Shown here piece by piece: positions 45,442 to 54,373 of a stretch of DNA of 64,000 nt. The DNA comes from Achromobacter veterisilvae (GTDB lineage: Bacteria; Pseudomonadota; Gammaproteobacteria; Burkholderiales; Burkholderiaceae_B): assembly GCF_900496975.1 (NCBI RefSeq), contig NZ_UFQC01000035.1:1-64000 (forward strand), in the 5' to 3' direction. Positions within the stretch are counted from its first letter, which is position 1. Every line of letters starts with the position of its first letter. The notes beneath the pieces were generated by a model. That model worked only from the letters and a program-made list of their open reading frames with translations, ran no database searches and was not told the origin of the DNA. Both the position numbers and the translations under genes were made by a program.

Positions 45442-46125
45442 TCAGGCCGTGGCGCGGACCTGTTCGGACGCCAGGTAGGCGTCCCGCGAGGGCACGAGGT
45501 GGTTGCGGCAGACCGCCATCAGCGCGCCGCGGTCGCCGTCGCGCAGGGCGTGGATCAGGGCCCAGTGCTCTTGCCGGGCCCGTTCGCGGTAGGCGGCGGA
45601 CGTCAGCGAACCGAAGCGGATGGGGTGGGTGCGGCGGGCGTATTCCTCGATGGCCTGGCCCAGCACCGCGTTGTCCAGCAGGCTGAAGAATTCATGATGG
45701 AAGCGCTGGTTGCTGCGGAATACGCGGCGGGTGTCGCCGTCGGCGACGGCCGCGTCGTGTTCGCGCTGCACGGCCACCAGCGCCGCCAGCCGCGCTTGCG
45801 GCACGGGCAGGGGAATCAGGCTGGCGGCGTGCACTTCCAGCACTTCGCGCAGGGCGTACAGCTCCATGACTTCGCGCGCCGAAAAGGCGCGCACGACGGC
45901 GCCCACGTTGCGCTTTTTCTCGACCACGCCCAGCAGTTCCAGGCCGGTCAGGACCTGCCGCACGGCGTGGCGCTTCATGGAAAAGCGCGCCATCAGGTCG
46001 TCTTCGGTCAACCGTTCGCGCGGGTGCAGCCGGCCGAAGACGATGTCTTCCTCCAGGGCCGCCACGGCGGCTTGCACGGCGTCGGGGGACTGCGCCTGCA
46101 GGGCGTCGGGCGTGATGGCGTTCAT
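45442..46125 (-). CDS. GntR-family regulator (FadR/FCD subgroup)
   Basis: 227 residues. Winged HTH at about 15-80 (ALEEDIVFGRLHPRERLTEDDLMARFSMKRHAVRQVLTGLE) and an all-helical FCD ligand domain with metal-site residues such as the His in FRSNQRFHHEFF. It lies 11 bp after the dehydratase on the same strand, so probably in its operon, and likely binds the intergenic palindromes near 47924 and 48005. Confidence 0.92.
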   Translation of the reverse strand: MNAITPDALQAQSPDAVQAAVAALEEDIVFGRLHPRERLTEDDLMARFSMKRHAVRQVLTGLELLGVVEKKRNVGAVVRAFSAREVMELYALREVLEVHAASLIPLPVPQARLAALVAVQREHDAAVADGDTRRVFRSNQRFHHEFFSLLDNAVLGQAIEEYARRTHPIRFGSLTSAAYRERARQEHWALIHALRDGDRGALMAVCRNHLVPSRDAYLASEQVRATA

Positions 46126-46136
46126 GGAGCGATGGC

Positions 46137-47912
46137 CTATTTCTTCGGAACGGTGTCGTGCGTGACGCCGGCGCGCAGGAAGTCGAAGTCGACGCCCTGG
46201 TCGGCCTGGGTCACCGTCTGCAGGAACAGCTTGCGGTAGCCGCGTTCGGCGGTGGGACGGCTGATGGGCAGGGCCGCGGCGCGGCGCGCCAGTTCGGCGT
46301 CGTCCACCAGCAGCGAGATTTCGCGGCCGGCCACCGACAGGCGGATGCGGTCGCCGTTCTGCACGTAGGCCAGGGGCCCGCCGATGGCGGCTTCGGGCGT
46401 GACGTGCAGCACGATGGTGCCGGCGGCGGTGCCGCTCATGCGGCCGTCGGAGATGCGCACCATGTCCTTCACGCCGGCGCGCGCCAGCTTCTTGGGGATG
46501 GGCATGTAGCCGGCTTCGGGCATGCCGGGCGCGCCGGTCGGGCCGATGCGCTTGAGCACCAGGATGTCGTCGGCGGCCACGTCCAGCGCGTCGTCGTCGA
46601 TGCGCCGCGCCATGTCCTCGGCGTCTTCGAACACCACGGCGCGGCCCTCGTGCTCCATCAGCTTGGGGTTGGCGGCCGATTGCTTGATGATGGCGCCGCC
46701 GGGCGCCAGGTTGCCGCGCAGCACGGCCAGGCCGCCCACCGGGTAGATGGGCGAAGCCGCCGTGCGGATGACGTCCTGCGGGAAGGCGGGAGGCGCGTCG
46801 TCGAGTTCTTCGCCCAGGGTGCGCCCGGACACGGTCAGCGCGTCCAGGTGCAGGTAGGGGCGCAGTTCGCGCAGCAGCGCCGGCATGCCTCCGGCGTGGT
46901 GGAAGTCTTCCATGTAGTGCTGGCCCGAGGGCTTCAGGTCCACCAGCACGGGGGTCTCGCGGCTGATGCGGTCCAGGCCGGCCAGGTCGATGTCGATGCC
47001 CAGGCGGCCGGCGATGGCCGTCAGGTGCACGATGCCGTTGGTGGACCCGCCGATGGCCAGCAGCACGCGCAGGGCGTTTTCGATGGACTTGCCGGTCAGG
47101 ATGCGGTCCGGGGTCAGCCGCGACGCGGCCATGGCCACGGCCGTGGCGCCGGTCTTTTCCGCGACGCGCACGCGGTCGGCGGTGACGGCCGGGGCCGAGG
47201 CGCCGCCCGCCACCATCATGCCCAGGGCTTCCGTGATGCAGGCCATGGTGCTGGCGGTGCCCATCACGGAACAGGTGCCGACGCTGGCCACCAATTGGTT
47301 GTTGACGTCCGCGATCTCTTCGGCGTCGATTTCATCGGCGCGGTAGCGGCCCCAGTAGCGGCGGCAGTCGGTGCACGCGCCCACGCGTTCGCCGCGGTGC
47401 GAGCCGGTGAGCATGGATCCCGTGACCAACTGGATGGCGGGCACGCCGGCGGACGCCGCGCCCATCAACTGGGCGGGCACGGTCTTGTCGCAGCCGCCGA
47501 TCAGCACGACGGCGTCCATGGGCTGCGCGCGGATCATTTCCTCGGTGTCCATGGACATGAGGTTGCGCAGGTACATGCTGGTGGGCTGCGAGAAGCTCTC
47601 GTGCACCGAAATGGTGGGGAAGTCCATCGGCAGGCCGCCGGCCAGCATCACGCCGCGCTTGACCGCTTCGATCAGTTGGGGGGCGTTGCCGTGACAGGGG
47701 TTGTAGCTGCTGCCGGTGTTGACGATGCCGATGATGGGGCGGGACAGGGCGTCGTCGGTGTAGCCCGCGCCCTTGATGAATGCCTTGCGCAGGAAGAGCG
47801 AAAAGCCGGTGTCGCCGTAGTTGGTGAGCCCGCGGGCAACGCCGCGCGCGGCCGCGCCCGCGCTGTCGAAAGGCCCGGGGGCCGGCTTGCCGTGCTTGGT
47901 CTCGTCCGTCAT
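46137..47912 (-). CDS. IlvD/Edd-family dehydratase (sugar-acid dehydratase type)
   Basis: Removes water from a hydroxy or sugar acid to give a 2-keto acid. 591 residues. Fe-S cysteines are C73 (YNPCHGN), C141 (GGCDKT) and C214 (GTCSVMGTA). HESFSQPTSMYLRNLMSMDTEEM resembles the L-arabinonate/D-xylonate branch rather than biosynthetic IlvD. The ATG at 47912 starts the conserved region; the frame continues upstream. The GntR partner and divergent Bug receptor support a catabolic role on an imported acid. Confidence 0.9.
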   Translation of the reverse strand: MTDETKHGKPAPGPFDSAGAAARGVARGLTNYGDTGFSLFLRKAFIKGAGYTDDALSRPIIGIVNTGSSYNPCHGNAPQLIEAVKRGVMLAGGLPMDFPTISVHESFSQPTSMYLRNLMSMDTEEMIRAQPMDAVVLIGGCDKTVPAQLMGAASAGVPAIQLVTGSMLTGSHRGERVGACTDCRRYWGRYRADEIDAEEIADVNNQLVASVGTCSVMGTASTMACITEALGMMVAGGASAPAVTADRVRVAEKTGATAVAMAASRLTPDRILTGKSIENALRVLLAIGGSTNGIVHLTAIAGRLGIDIDLAGLDRISRETPVLVDLKPSGQHYMEDFHHAGGMPALLRELRPYLHLDALTVSGRTLGEELDDAPPAFPQDVIRTAASPIYPVGGLAVLRGNLAPGGAIIKQSAANPKLMEHEGRAVVFEDAEDMARRIDDDALDVAADDILVLKRIGPTGAPGMPEAGYMPIPKKLARAGVKDMVRISDGRMSGTAAGTIVLHVTPEAAIGGPLAYVQNGDRIRLSVAGREISLLVDDAELARRAAALPISRPTAERGYRKLFLQTVTQADQGVDFDFLRAGVTHDTVPKK

Positions 47913-47923
47913 TTTTGCTCTCG

Positions 47924-48023
47924 ATAATATTATTGATAATCCAATGGCGGCATCATATCCACCCTTTGAAAGCGCCGGCAAGCGCTTTGTTCCAGCAATT
48001 TTATTGATCTATTTTTAAGATCA
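47924..48023. promoter_or_regulatory. Divergent promoter region with two palindromes
   Basis: The 220-bp gap between the dehydratase and Bug genes is AT-rich. It holds the palindrome ATAATATTAT (47924-47933), 12 bp from the dehydratase ATG. It also holds a 19-bp inverted repeat TGATCT-N7-AGATCA (48005-48023) about midway. Both suit control by the GntR protein encoded at 45442; the second has the size of a FadR-subgroup site. Confidence 0.5.
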
Positions 48024-48132
48024 GTCGATAGAAAAATTCTGATTCTTCAATCAAGTTGCTGACCCTACACTGGCGCCGTTGACGAGCCGGGCGTCCCGTT
48101 CATTCCTATACCCATCCCGGCAGGAGACCTAC

Positions 48133-49128
48133 ATGTCAGACCTGCGTCTGCGGCCCCGCCGCGCCATGCTGTTTTCCCTGTTGGCGCTGTGCGCCGGCGT
48201 TTCCGCTCCGGCCCTGGCCGCCGATGCCTATCCCGACAAGCCCATCCGCCTGATCGTCCCGTACCCGCCTGGCGGCGCGACCGACGTGATCGGCCGCGTG
48301 CTGGCGCAGGAACTGACGGGCGCGCTGGGGCAGTCCGTGGTCGTGGAGAACCGCGCGGGCGCCGCCGGCAACATCGGCGCCGATCAGGTCGCGAAGGCGC
48401 CGGCCGACGGCTACACGCTGCTGATGGGCGCGCTGACCAGCCATTCGATCAATGCCGCGCTGTACCGAGGCCGCGTCACCTATGACGTGGAGAAGAGCTT
48501 CGCGCCGGTGTCCATCGTGGGCACGGTGCCGCTGGTGTTCGTGGTGAACCCGTCGGTGCAGGCGAACACGCTGGCCGAGTTCATCGCGCTGGCGAAGTCC
48601 AAGCCGGGCTTCATCACCATGGCGTCGGCCGGCAACGGCTCGCCGCAGCACCTGGCCGGCGAAATGTTCAAGCGCACCGCGGGCGTGGACGTGCTGCACG
48701 TGCCGTACAAGGGCAGCGGCCCGGCCATGACCGACCTGATGGGCGGCCAGGTGCTCAGCATGATCGAAACCGTGCCGGCGGCCCAGGCCAACATCAAGGC
48801 GGGCAAGCTGCGCGCGCTGGCGGTGACCTCGCCGCAGCGCGTGGAAGCGCTGCCGGACGTTCCCACCGCGGCCGAGGCCGGGCTGAAGGACTTCGAAGTG
48901 AGCTCGATGTTCGGCATCGTGGCGCCGGCCAACACGCCGGCTCCGGTGGTCGACCGCCTGAACGGCGAACTGAAGAAAATCCTGGCCAAGCCGGACGTCA
49001 AGGCGTCGTTGCTGAACCAGGGCGCGATCGCCACCTGGACCACGCCGGCCGACGCCGGAGCCCGCGTGTCGGCCGAGCTGGCCCGCTGGACCAAGGTGAT
49101 CGACGAGGCCGGCGTCAAGGGCGACTGA
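48133..49128 (+). CDS. Bug-family tripartite tricarboxylate transporter receptor (TctC-like)
   Basis: 331 residues. Signal peptide ends near ALAADAYPDKPI; then the Bug signature IRLIVPYPPGGATDVIGR, VVENRAGAAGNIGAD, YTLLMG, and HVPYKGSGPAMTDLMGGQ. It captures a carboxylic acid in the periplasm. No TctA/TctB membrane genes are adjacent, which is common for Bug proteins in Bordetella and Achromobacter. AGGAG precedes the ATG at 48133. Divergent from the dehydratase, so its ligand may be that enzyme's substrate. Confidence 0.94.
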   Translation: MSDLRLRPRRAMLFSLLALCAGVSAPALAADAYPDKPIRLIVPYPPGGATDVIGRVLAQELTGALGQSVVVENRAGAAGNIGADQVAKAPADGYTLLMGALTSHSINAALYRGRVTYDVEKSFAPVSIVGTVPLVFVVNPSVQANTLAEFIALAKSKPGFITMASAGNGSPQHLAGEMFKRTAGVDVLHVPYKGSGPAMTDLMGGQVLSMIETVPAAQANIKAGKLRALAVTSPQRVEALPDVPTAAEAGLKDFEVSSMFGIVAPANTPAPVVDRLNGELKKILAKPDVKASLLNQGAIATWTTPADAGARVSAELARWTKVIDEAGVKGD

Positions 49129-49165
49129 TCGTCCGCTTGCGCCAAGGTTGCGCCGTTGCGTCACT

Positions 49166-49195
49166 CGCCGGAAGTTCCTCCAGGAATTTCCGGCG
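49166..49195 (+). terminator. Hairpin after the Bug gene
   Basis: 13-bp stem (49166-49178 with 49183-49195, one G-U pair) and 4-base loop, 37 bp after the Bug stop. It is followed by ATGTTGTTG rather than a clean U-run. Likely end of the Bug transcript. The rest of the 272-bp gap to 49401 shows nothing clear beyond a possible promoter for the RpfR-like gene. Confidence 0.55.
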
Positions 49196-49400
49196 ATGTT
49201 GTTGCGGCCGGCCGCAGGGCATGCGCAACAAGGCTTGCGCGCGAGCGCGGGCGGACGCGTCATCGGCCGCGCCGCCGCGGCGCACGCATGCAATATTCCG
49301 CAATAAACCCCGAGCGGTCCGATACGGGGAGGTTGACCCCGAATTGACTAGGCCGTAATGTGCTTTGCGGGCCATCCTAGGACGGCAGGGGGATTCCACA

Positions 49401-51398
49401 ATGACAGAGAACCAGGACGAAAGATCGATCCTGTATGCGCATTTCGGTACGCATAGCCCGTATTGGCGCCTGGCGGCTGACAGCGACGCGTTCGAGCTCG
49501 CAGCGGTCAAGGGCGCCGCGAACATCGCCATGGCGCTGCGGCCGGAACAGGCCGCGACGATACGCGGGTTGACCGGCATCACCTCCAGCGTGCGCATCGA
49601 CATCGCGCTGTACGGCGACCTGCTCCGGCTCCACTTGGTGGGCCGCAAGATCAATCCCAACGAATGGGCCGGCACCGCGTCCGCGCATTCCGATACCGAG
49701 TCCGTCGCCAAGGACCTGGTCGAGGGCCTGTCCTTCGCCGAAACCGTGGTGTCCGAGGCCAATTCGGTCATCGTCATCGTCGACCAGAACGGCCGCGTGC
49801 AGCGCTTCAACAAGCTCAGCGAGGAATACACCGGCAAGCGCGAACAGGACATCGTCGGGCGCAGCGTCTTCGACATGTTCATGACGCGCGAAGAGGCCAT
49901 CGCCTCGCGCCGCAATATCGCCGAGTTCTATAAGCGCGGCCAGTCCTACGAAGCCGAGCGGGTCATCAATACGGTCAAGGGCCCCCGGCTGTTCCTGTTC
50001 CGCAACAAGTTCGTCACCAGCGGCAGCGGCGAAAAGCGCGTCTACCTGATCTGCTCGGGCACCGACATCACGGAAGAGCGCCAGGCGCAGGAGCGCCTGC
50101 GGGTGCTGGCCAATACCGACATGCTGACCGACCTGCCCAACCGCCATGCCATCACGGCGCGGCTGAAAGAGGCGCTGGCGGCGGGCCGGGAAGGGCGGGG
50201 CGGCGTGCTGTTCCTGGACCTGGACAACTTCAAGCGCATCAACGACCACTACGGCCACGGCTTCGGCGACCACCTGCTCAAGGCGGTGGCGGTGGCCATC
50301 TCCGCCTGCCTGTCCGAGGGCCAGACGCTGGCGCGGCTGGGCGGCGACGAGTTCATCGTCCTGCAGGAAGCGGCCCAGCCCTGGGAACTCGAAGCCACCG
50401 CCCAGCGCATCATCGAGCGCCTGCGCGAACCTTTCCGCCAGGGGTTGATCGAGGTCTACACCAGTTGCTCCATCGGCATCGCGATGTACCCCGACCACGG
50501 CGCCGACCTGGACAGCGTGGTGCGCAGCGCCGACATCGCCATGTACGTGGCCAAGGAAGCGGGGCGCCACACTTATCGCGTGTTCCAGCCCGAAATGGAC
50601 CGGCGCAACGCGGACTACGTCTGGCTGGATACCAATCTGCGCAAGGCCCTGAGCGAAGGCCACCTGATGCTGTACTACCAGCCCAAGCTGGCGGGGCGCA
50701 CCGGCGAGGTCGACGGCGTGGAAGCCCTGGTGCGCTGGCGCTCGCCCGAGCGCGGCATGGTCGGCCCGGGCGCCTTCATCCCCTATGCCGAGGAATCCGG
50801 CCTGATCTCGCCGCTGGGCGTATGGGTCATGCGCGAAGCCGCCCGGCAGGCGGCCGCCTGGAAGCGCGACGGCCTGAATATCCGAATCGCCATTAACATG
50901 TCGGCCCGGCAGTTGAACGACAAGGGCGTGGTCAGCGATTTCATGCGCGCGATCGGCGACACCGGCCTGGATCCCTGCCTGCTGGACATCGAACTCACCG
51001 AAAGCTGCCTGATCGAAGACGAAGGCGCGGCCATCGAACTGATCAAGCAGTTCCGCCAACTGGGCGCGCGCGTCCACCTGGACGACTTCGGCACCGGCTA
51101 TTCCTCGCTGTCGCAACTGGCCCGCATTCCGCTGGACGCGATCAAGCTGGACGCCAGTTTCGTGCGCGGCGTGAACGAGAACCCGGTGTCGCAGGCGCTG
51201 GCGCGCGCCATCGTCGCCGTGGCGCGCACGCTGGAACTGAAGGTGATCGCCGAGGGCGTGGAAACGACGGAAGAGGCGGTGTTCGTGGATACGCTGGGCG
51301 TGGACGCCAAACAAGGCTATCTCTATGCCAAGCCCATGCCGGCGCCGGAGTTCACCGCCTGGCTGACCCAGCGCCGCCGGCTGCATCTGATCGCCTGA
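49401..51398 (+). CDS. rpfR: RpfR-like PAS-GGDEF-EAL c-di-GMP sensor protein (YciR/Gmr orthologue)
   Basis: 665 residues. An N-terminal FI-type region (about 1-95, with GTHSPYWRL at 16-24 and VGRKINPNEWAG at 80-91) is the part of RpfR that binds RpfF. A PAS domain follows (about 105-225), then GGDEF intact at 314-318 and EAL intact at 441-443, with DDFGTGYSSLSQLAR and VIAEGVET. The full length aligns from memory with E. coli YciR/Gmr (PdeR). In Burkholderia and relatives RpfR binds the fatty-acid signal BDSF through PAS and changes c-di-GMP turnover. The neighbouring convergent gene encodes an RpfF-like synthase. The ATG at 49401 follows GGGG. Confidence 0.93.
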   Translation: MTENQDERSILYAHFGTHSPYWRLAADSDAFELAAVKGAANIAMALRPEQAATIRGLTGITSSVRIDIALYGDLLRLHLVGRKINPNEWAGTASAHSDTESVAKDLVEGLSFAETVVSEANSVIVIVDQNGRVQRFNKLSEEYTGKREQDIVGRSVFDMFMTREEAIASRRNIAEFYKRGQSYEAERVINTVKGPRLFLFRNKFVTSGSGEKRVYLICSGTDITEERQAQERLRVLANTDMLTDLPNRHAITARLKEALAAGREGRGGVLFLDLDNFKRINDHYGHGFGDHLLKAVAVAISACLSEGQTLARLGGDEFIVLQEAAQPWELEATAQRIIERLREPFRQGLIEVYTSCSIGIAMYPDHGADLDSVVRSADIAMYVAKEAGRHTYRVFQPEMDRRNADYVWLDTNLRKALSEGHLMLYYQPKLAGRTGEVDGVEALVRWRSPERGMVGPGAFIPYAEESGLISPLGVWVMREAARQAAAWKRDGLNIRIAINMSARQLNDKGVVSDFMRAIGDTGLDPCLLDIELTESCLIEDEGAAIELIKQFRQLGARVHLDDFGTGYSSLSQLARIPLDAIKLDASFVRGVNENPVSQALARAIVAVARTLELKVIAEGVETTEEAVFVDTLGVDAKQGYLYAKPMPAPEFTAWLTQRRRLHLIA

Positions 51399-51402
51399 CG
51401 CA

Positions 51403-51419
51403 GCCGGCACCGCGCCGGC
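51403..51419. terminator. Small hairpin between convergent rpfR and rpfF
   Basis: GCCGGC-ACCGC-GCCGGC forms a 6-bp stem in the 22-bp gap between the two stops and reads the same on both strands. It could act as a shared terminator, but no U-run is seen either way. Confidence 0.35.
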
Positions 51420-51420
51420 G

Positions 51421-52305
51421 TCAGTGCATGGTGGCTTCCATCGCGGCGTCGGCGGTGACGGCGCTGCGCCGGTTCTGCGCGATCACCAGGCGCTCCATGT
51501 AGGCCCGGTCCTTCGGATCGATCGAGAACGCGGCGTCGACCCAATCCTCGGTAATGTCCATCAGCTCGGAACGCGGCAGGCTCAGCACGCGCTGGCGCGT
51601 GCGCAGCATGGCGCGCATGCCGTTGAGCTTGGGCCGCATGACGTCGATGAACGTGCGCGTGGCCTTGTAGGCGTCGCCCGGCTCGAACAGCACGTCCACC
51701 AGGCCCCTGGCGTGGAACCATTCGGCGGTGTGGGATTCGCCCGTGCCGATCAGTTCTTCCGCGAGCTTCATGCCCGAGCGCCGGGCCACCAGCGAATAGC
51801 CGCCCATGCCCGGGAACAGGTTGAACGCCATTTCCGGGAAGCCCATGCGGGCATTGTTCTGGGCCAGCACGAAATGGTGGGCCAGCGCGGCCTCGAAGCC
51901 GCCGCCCAGCGCCGTGCCTTCGATCATTGCCAGCGAGATCGCGCCGGTGTCGAAGCCGCGCGTGGCCGCGTGCACGCAATCCACGCAAGCCCGGGCATAG
52001 GCCCGCAAGGCCTCGCGCTTGCCGGTGCGGATGGCTTCGGCGAAGAAGTTGAGGTCGCCGCCGACGTTGTAGATCTGCGGAACCAGCGAACCCGTGACCC
52101 AGAAGTCGATGGGCAGGCCGGAATCCTTGGCGGCCCGCGCCAGGGTCATGATTTCGTCGATCAATTCATGGTTAAAGCATGGGCGCGGCTGCGCCCGGAG
52201 CATCATCCACATGACTCGACGTCCCTCCTCGTAAAACGCGGAGATCTGTTTCAGATTGCCTGCTGCGGTGAAGGGGTGGCAGTCCGGATGAATGAGTTGA
52301 TTCAT
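51421..52305 (-). CDS. rpfF: RpfF-like diffusible signal factor (BDSF) synthase
   Basis: Crotonase-fold enzyme that, in known cases, dehydrates 3-hydroxyacyl-ACP and hydrolyses the thioester to release a cis-2-unsaturated fatty acid signal. 294 residues. Both catalytic glutamates of RpfF are present: E138 in LGGGFEAAL and E158 in ARMGFPEMAFNLFPGMGGYS. The oxyanion segment is NVGGDL, and the RpfF-specific opening RVMWMMLRAQPRPCF and ending MERLVIAQNRR are there. Ordinary enoyl-CoA hydratases lack the MGFPE...NLFPGMG block. Convergent with rpfR, with a 22-bp gap. Confidence 0.92.
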   Translation of the reverse strand: MNQLIHPDCHPFTAAGNLKQISAFYEEGRRVMWMMLRAQPRPCFNHELIDEIMTLARAAKDSGLPIDFWVTGSLVPQIYNVGGDLNFFAEAIRTGKREALRAYARACVDCVHAATRGFDTGAISLAMIEGTALGGGFEAALAHHFVLAQNNARMGFPEMAFNLFPGMGGYSLVARRSGMKLAEELIGTGESHTAEWFHARGLVDVLFEPGDAYKATRTFIDVMRPKLNGMRAMLRTRQRVLSLPRSELMDITEDWVDAAFSIDPKDRAYMERLVIAQNRRSAVTADAAMEATMH

Positions 52306-52602
52306 TTGCTTTCGTCCAATCGATCAAGGTGAGTCGGAGTACTGCGGAGTCAGCCTAATACAGACCTTCCGGCTTCCGTCTCATGCAAACCTCATGCGAC
52401 TGGCCAGACTTGTCCGTAAGTCAAAGGTCCGAGTGATCGTTGGAAAAAAGCGCGGCGCGCCATGGCCCGCTCAGCCCATCAGGCGAGGCGGGCATGGGTA
52501 GAACGGATGAGGACGCACGCAAATCCGCGGCTGTCCGGGCGGCGCGCCGCAAGTCCGCCGCGGCGGGCGGGCTCATGCGTAGGGAGGAGGAAGACGGCGC
52601 GT
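52306..52602. other. Intergenic region upstream of rpfF
   Basis: 297 bp between the rpfF start and the stop of the SDR gene. The first 60 bp next to rpfF contain its ribosome site (GGACGAAAG on the minus strand). I see no strong palindrome, small gene or RNA. A short plus-strand open frame from 52440 overlaps the SDR gene and has no coding character. Confidence 0.6.
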
Positions 52603-53346
52603 TCAGGCAAGGCCGCCGTTGGCGCGCAGGACCTGGCCGTTGACCCAGCCGGCGTCGGGGCCCGCCAGGAACGACACCACGCCCGAGATGTCGTCGGGCT
52701 GGCCCAGGCGTTCCAGGGGCGGCATCTTGGCGTAGTGCTCGATCAGTTCCGGGCTCTTGCCTTTCATGAACAGTTCGGTGGCGACCGGGCCCGGGGCCAC
52801 CGCGTTGACGGTGATGCGGCGCCCGCGCAGTTCCTTGGCGAACACCTGGGTGAGGCTTTCCACCGCCGCCTTGCTGGCGATGTAGACGGCGTAGCCCGGC
52901 AGGTTGAGCGCGACGGTGGTGCTGGACACGTTGACGATGGCGCCGCCGTCGGCCAGGCGGGCGGCCGCCTCGCGCAGCGTGTTGAAGGTGCCGCGCGTGT
53001 TGATGGCGAAGGTGCGCTCGAACAGGTCGTCGCTGGTCTCGGCCAGCGGCTTGATCTCCAGGATGCCGGCGCTGTTGACCAGCACGTCGACGCGGCCCAG
53101 TTCCGCTTCCACCTGGCCGAACATGGCGCGCACGTCGTCGGCGGCGGACACGTCGGCGCGCACCGCCACGGCGCGGCCGCCCGCCAGCCGGATTTCCTCG
53201 GCCAGCGCGTCGGCTTGCGCGGCGCTGGAGGCGTAGTTGATGCCGACGGCGAAACCGTCGCGGGCCAGCCGGCGCGCGATGGCGGCGCCGATGCCGCGCG
53301 ACCCGCCGGTGACCAGGGCGATGCGTTGCGGGGTTTGGACGTTCAT
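52603..53346 (-). CDS. SDR-family oxidoreductase (FabG-like)
   Basis: 247 residues. TGGSRGIG at 14-21, NSAG, the Ser in NVSSTTVAL, the YxxxK pair in YIASKAAV and the C-terminal GWVNGQVLRANGG define a classical NADP-type SDR. Divergent from a LysR gene 115 bp away, the usual layout for a LysR-controlled reductase. Substrate unknown. Confidence 0.92.
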   Translation of the reverse strand: MNVQTPQRIALVTGGSRGIGAAIARRLARDGFAVGINYASSAAQADALAEEIRLAGGRAVAVRADVSAADDVRAMFGQVEAELGRVDVLVNSAGILEIKPLAETSDDLFERTFAINTRGTFNTLREAAARLADGGAIVNVSSTTVALNLPGYAVYIASKAAVESLTQVFAKELRGRRITVNAVAPGPVATELFMKGKSPELIEHYAKMPPLERLGQPDDISGVVSFLAGPDAGWVNGQVLRANGGLA

Positions 53347-53439
53347 GAAGTCTCTCCTGTGGTTGGGGGGATGAGTCGAATCATGGACTATTTCAGGCGG
53401 AAGATAATTACTCTATATTCGCTAACATAATTTCATTTG

Positions 53440-53450
53440 CATTAATAATG
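53440..53450. promoter_or_regulatory. Palindrome CATTA-A-TAATG in SDR/LysR gap
   Basis: Perfect 11-bp palindrome ending 11 bp before the LysR ATG in an AT-rich stretch between the divergent SDR and LysR genes. Likely an autoregulatory LysR site; no second copy is evident. Confidence 0.35.
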
Positions 53451-53461
53451 GACGGGGCGCG

Positions 53462-54373
53462 ATGGATCGTTTCCAGGAAATGCGGGTGTTCGTGCGCATC
53501 GCCGAGCGGCGCAGCTTTTCCAAGGCCGCCGAGGACCTGCGGATACCGCGTCCCACGGTCACCAATCTGATCAAGCGGATGGAGACCCGCCTGGGCGCCC
53601 GGCTGCTGGAGCGCACCACGCGGCAGGTGCGGCTGACGCACGACGGAGAGGCCCACTACCGGCGCTGCGTGCGCCTGCTGGCGGACCTGGAAGAGGCCGA
53701 CGGCGCGTTCCTGGACACCGCGCCCAAGGGGCTGCTGCGCGTCAACGCGCAAGGCACGCTGGCCAGGTTCTTCGTCATGCCGGGGCTGCCCGGCTTCCTG
53801 GAACGCTATCCCGACATCGTGCTGCACCTGGGCGAAGACGACCGCCTGGTCGACCTGGTGCGCGAAGGCGTGGATTGCGTGTTGCGCACCGGCTCGCTGC
53901 AGGACTCGTCGCTGGCCGGGCGGCAGATCGCCCTGATGCCGCAGGTGACCGTGGCCAGCCCGGCCTATCTGGCGCGCTACGGCGAGCCAACGCGCCTGGA
54001 AGACCTGGAGGGGCACCGCGCCGTGGACTACCTGTCCAGCGCCACGGGGCGCAGCCTGCCGCTGGATTTCACGGTGGACGGGCGCAACGTGCAAGTCCGG
54101 CCCCGGGCCGTGGTCAGCGTGACCGGGGCCGAGCTTTATACCGGCGCGGCGCTGGCGGGCCTGGGGCTGGTCCAGGTGCCGCGCTACCGCATCGAGCGCG
54201 AACTGGCGGCCGGCGAACTCAAGGTCGTGCTGCCCGCCGCGCCGCCCGCGCCCATGCCGGTGTCGGTGCTGTACCCGCAGAACCGCCAGGTGTCCGCGCG
54301 GGTGCGGGTCTTTACGCAGTGGCTGGCGGAGATCATTGCCCCCGCCTTCGGTCAGACGATGCCGGTCAGGTAG
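53462..54373 (+). CDS. LysR-family regulator
   Basis: 303 residues, opening MDRFQEMRVFVRIAERRSFS, then KAAEDLRIPRPTVTNLIKRMETRLGARLLERTTR, the CrgA/DmlR-like LysR subgroup. The effector domain follows (VDCVLRTGSLQDSSLAGRQI). Probable regulator of the divergent SDR gene. Its last 22 bp overlap the end of the convergent GntP-type permease gene. Confidence 0.92.
   Translation: MDRFQEMRVFVRIAERRSFSKAAEDLRIPRPTVTNLIKRMETRLGARLLERTTRQVRLTHDGEAHYRRCVRLLADLEEADGAFLDTAPKGLLRVNAQGTLARFFVMPGLPGFLERYPDIVLHLGEDDRLVDLVREGVDCVLRTGSLQDSSLAGRQIALMPQVTVASPAYLARYGEPTRLEDLEGHRAVDYLSSATGRSLPLDFTVDGRNVQVRPRAVVSVTGAELYTGAALAGLGLVQVPRYRIERELAAGELKVVLPAAPPAPMPVSVLYPQNRQVSARVRVFTQWLAEIIAPAFGQTMPVR

Noticed and set aside
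51421-52305. Plain enoyl-CoA hydratase
   Set aside because: RpfF-specific blocks and the RpfR neighbour fit a DSF synthase better.
52440-52643. Short plus-strand frame in the rpfF upstream gap
   Set aside because: Overlaps the SDR gene, no ribosome site, Arg/Ala/Gly-rich; no support as a gene.
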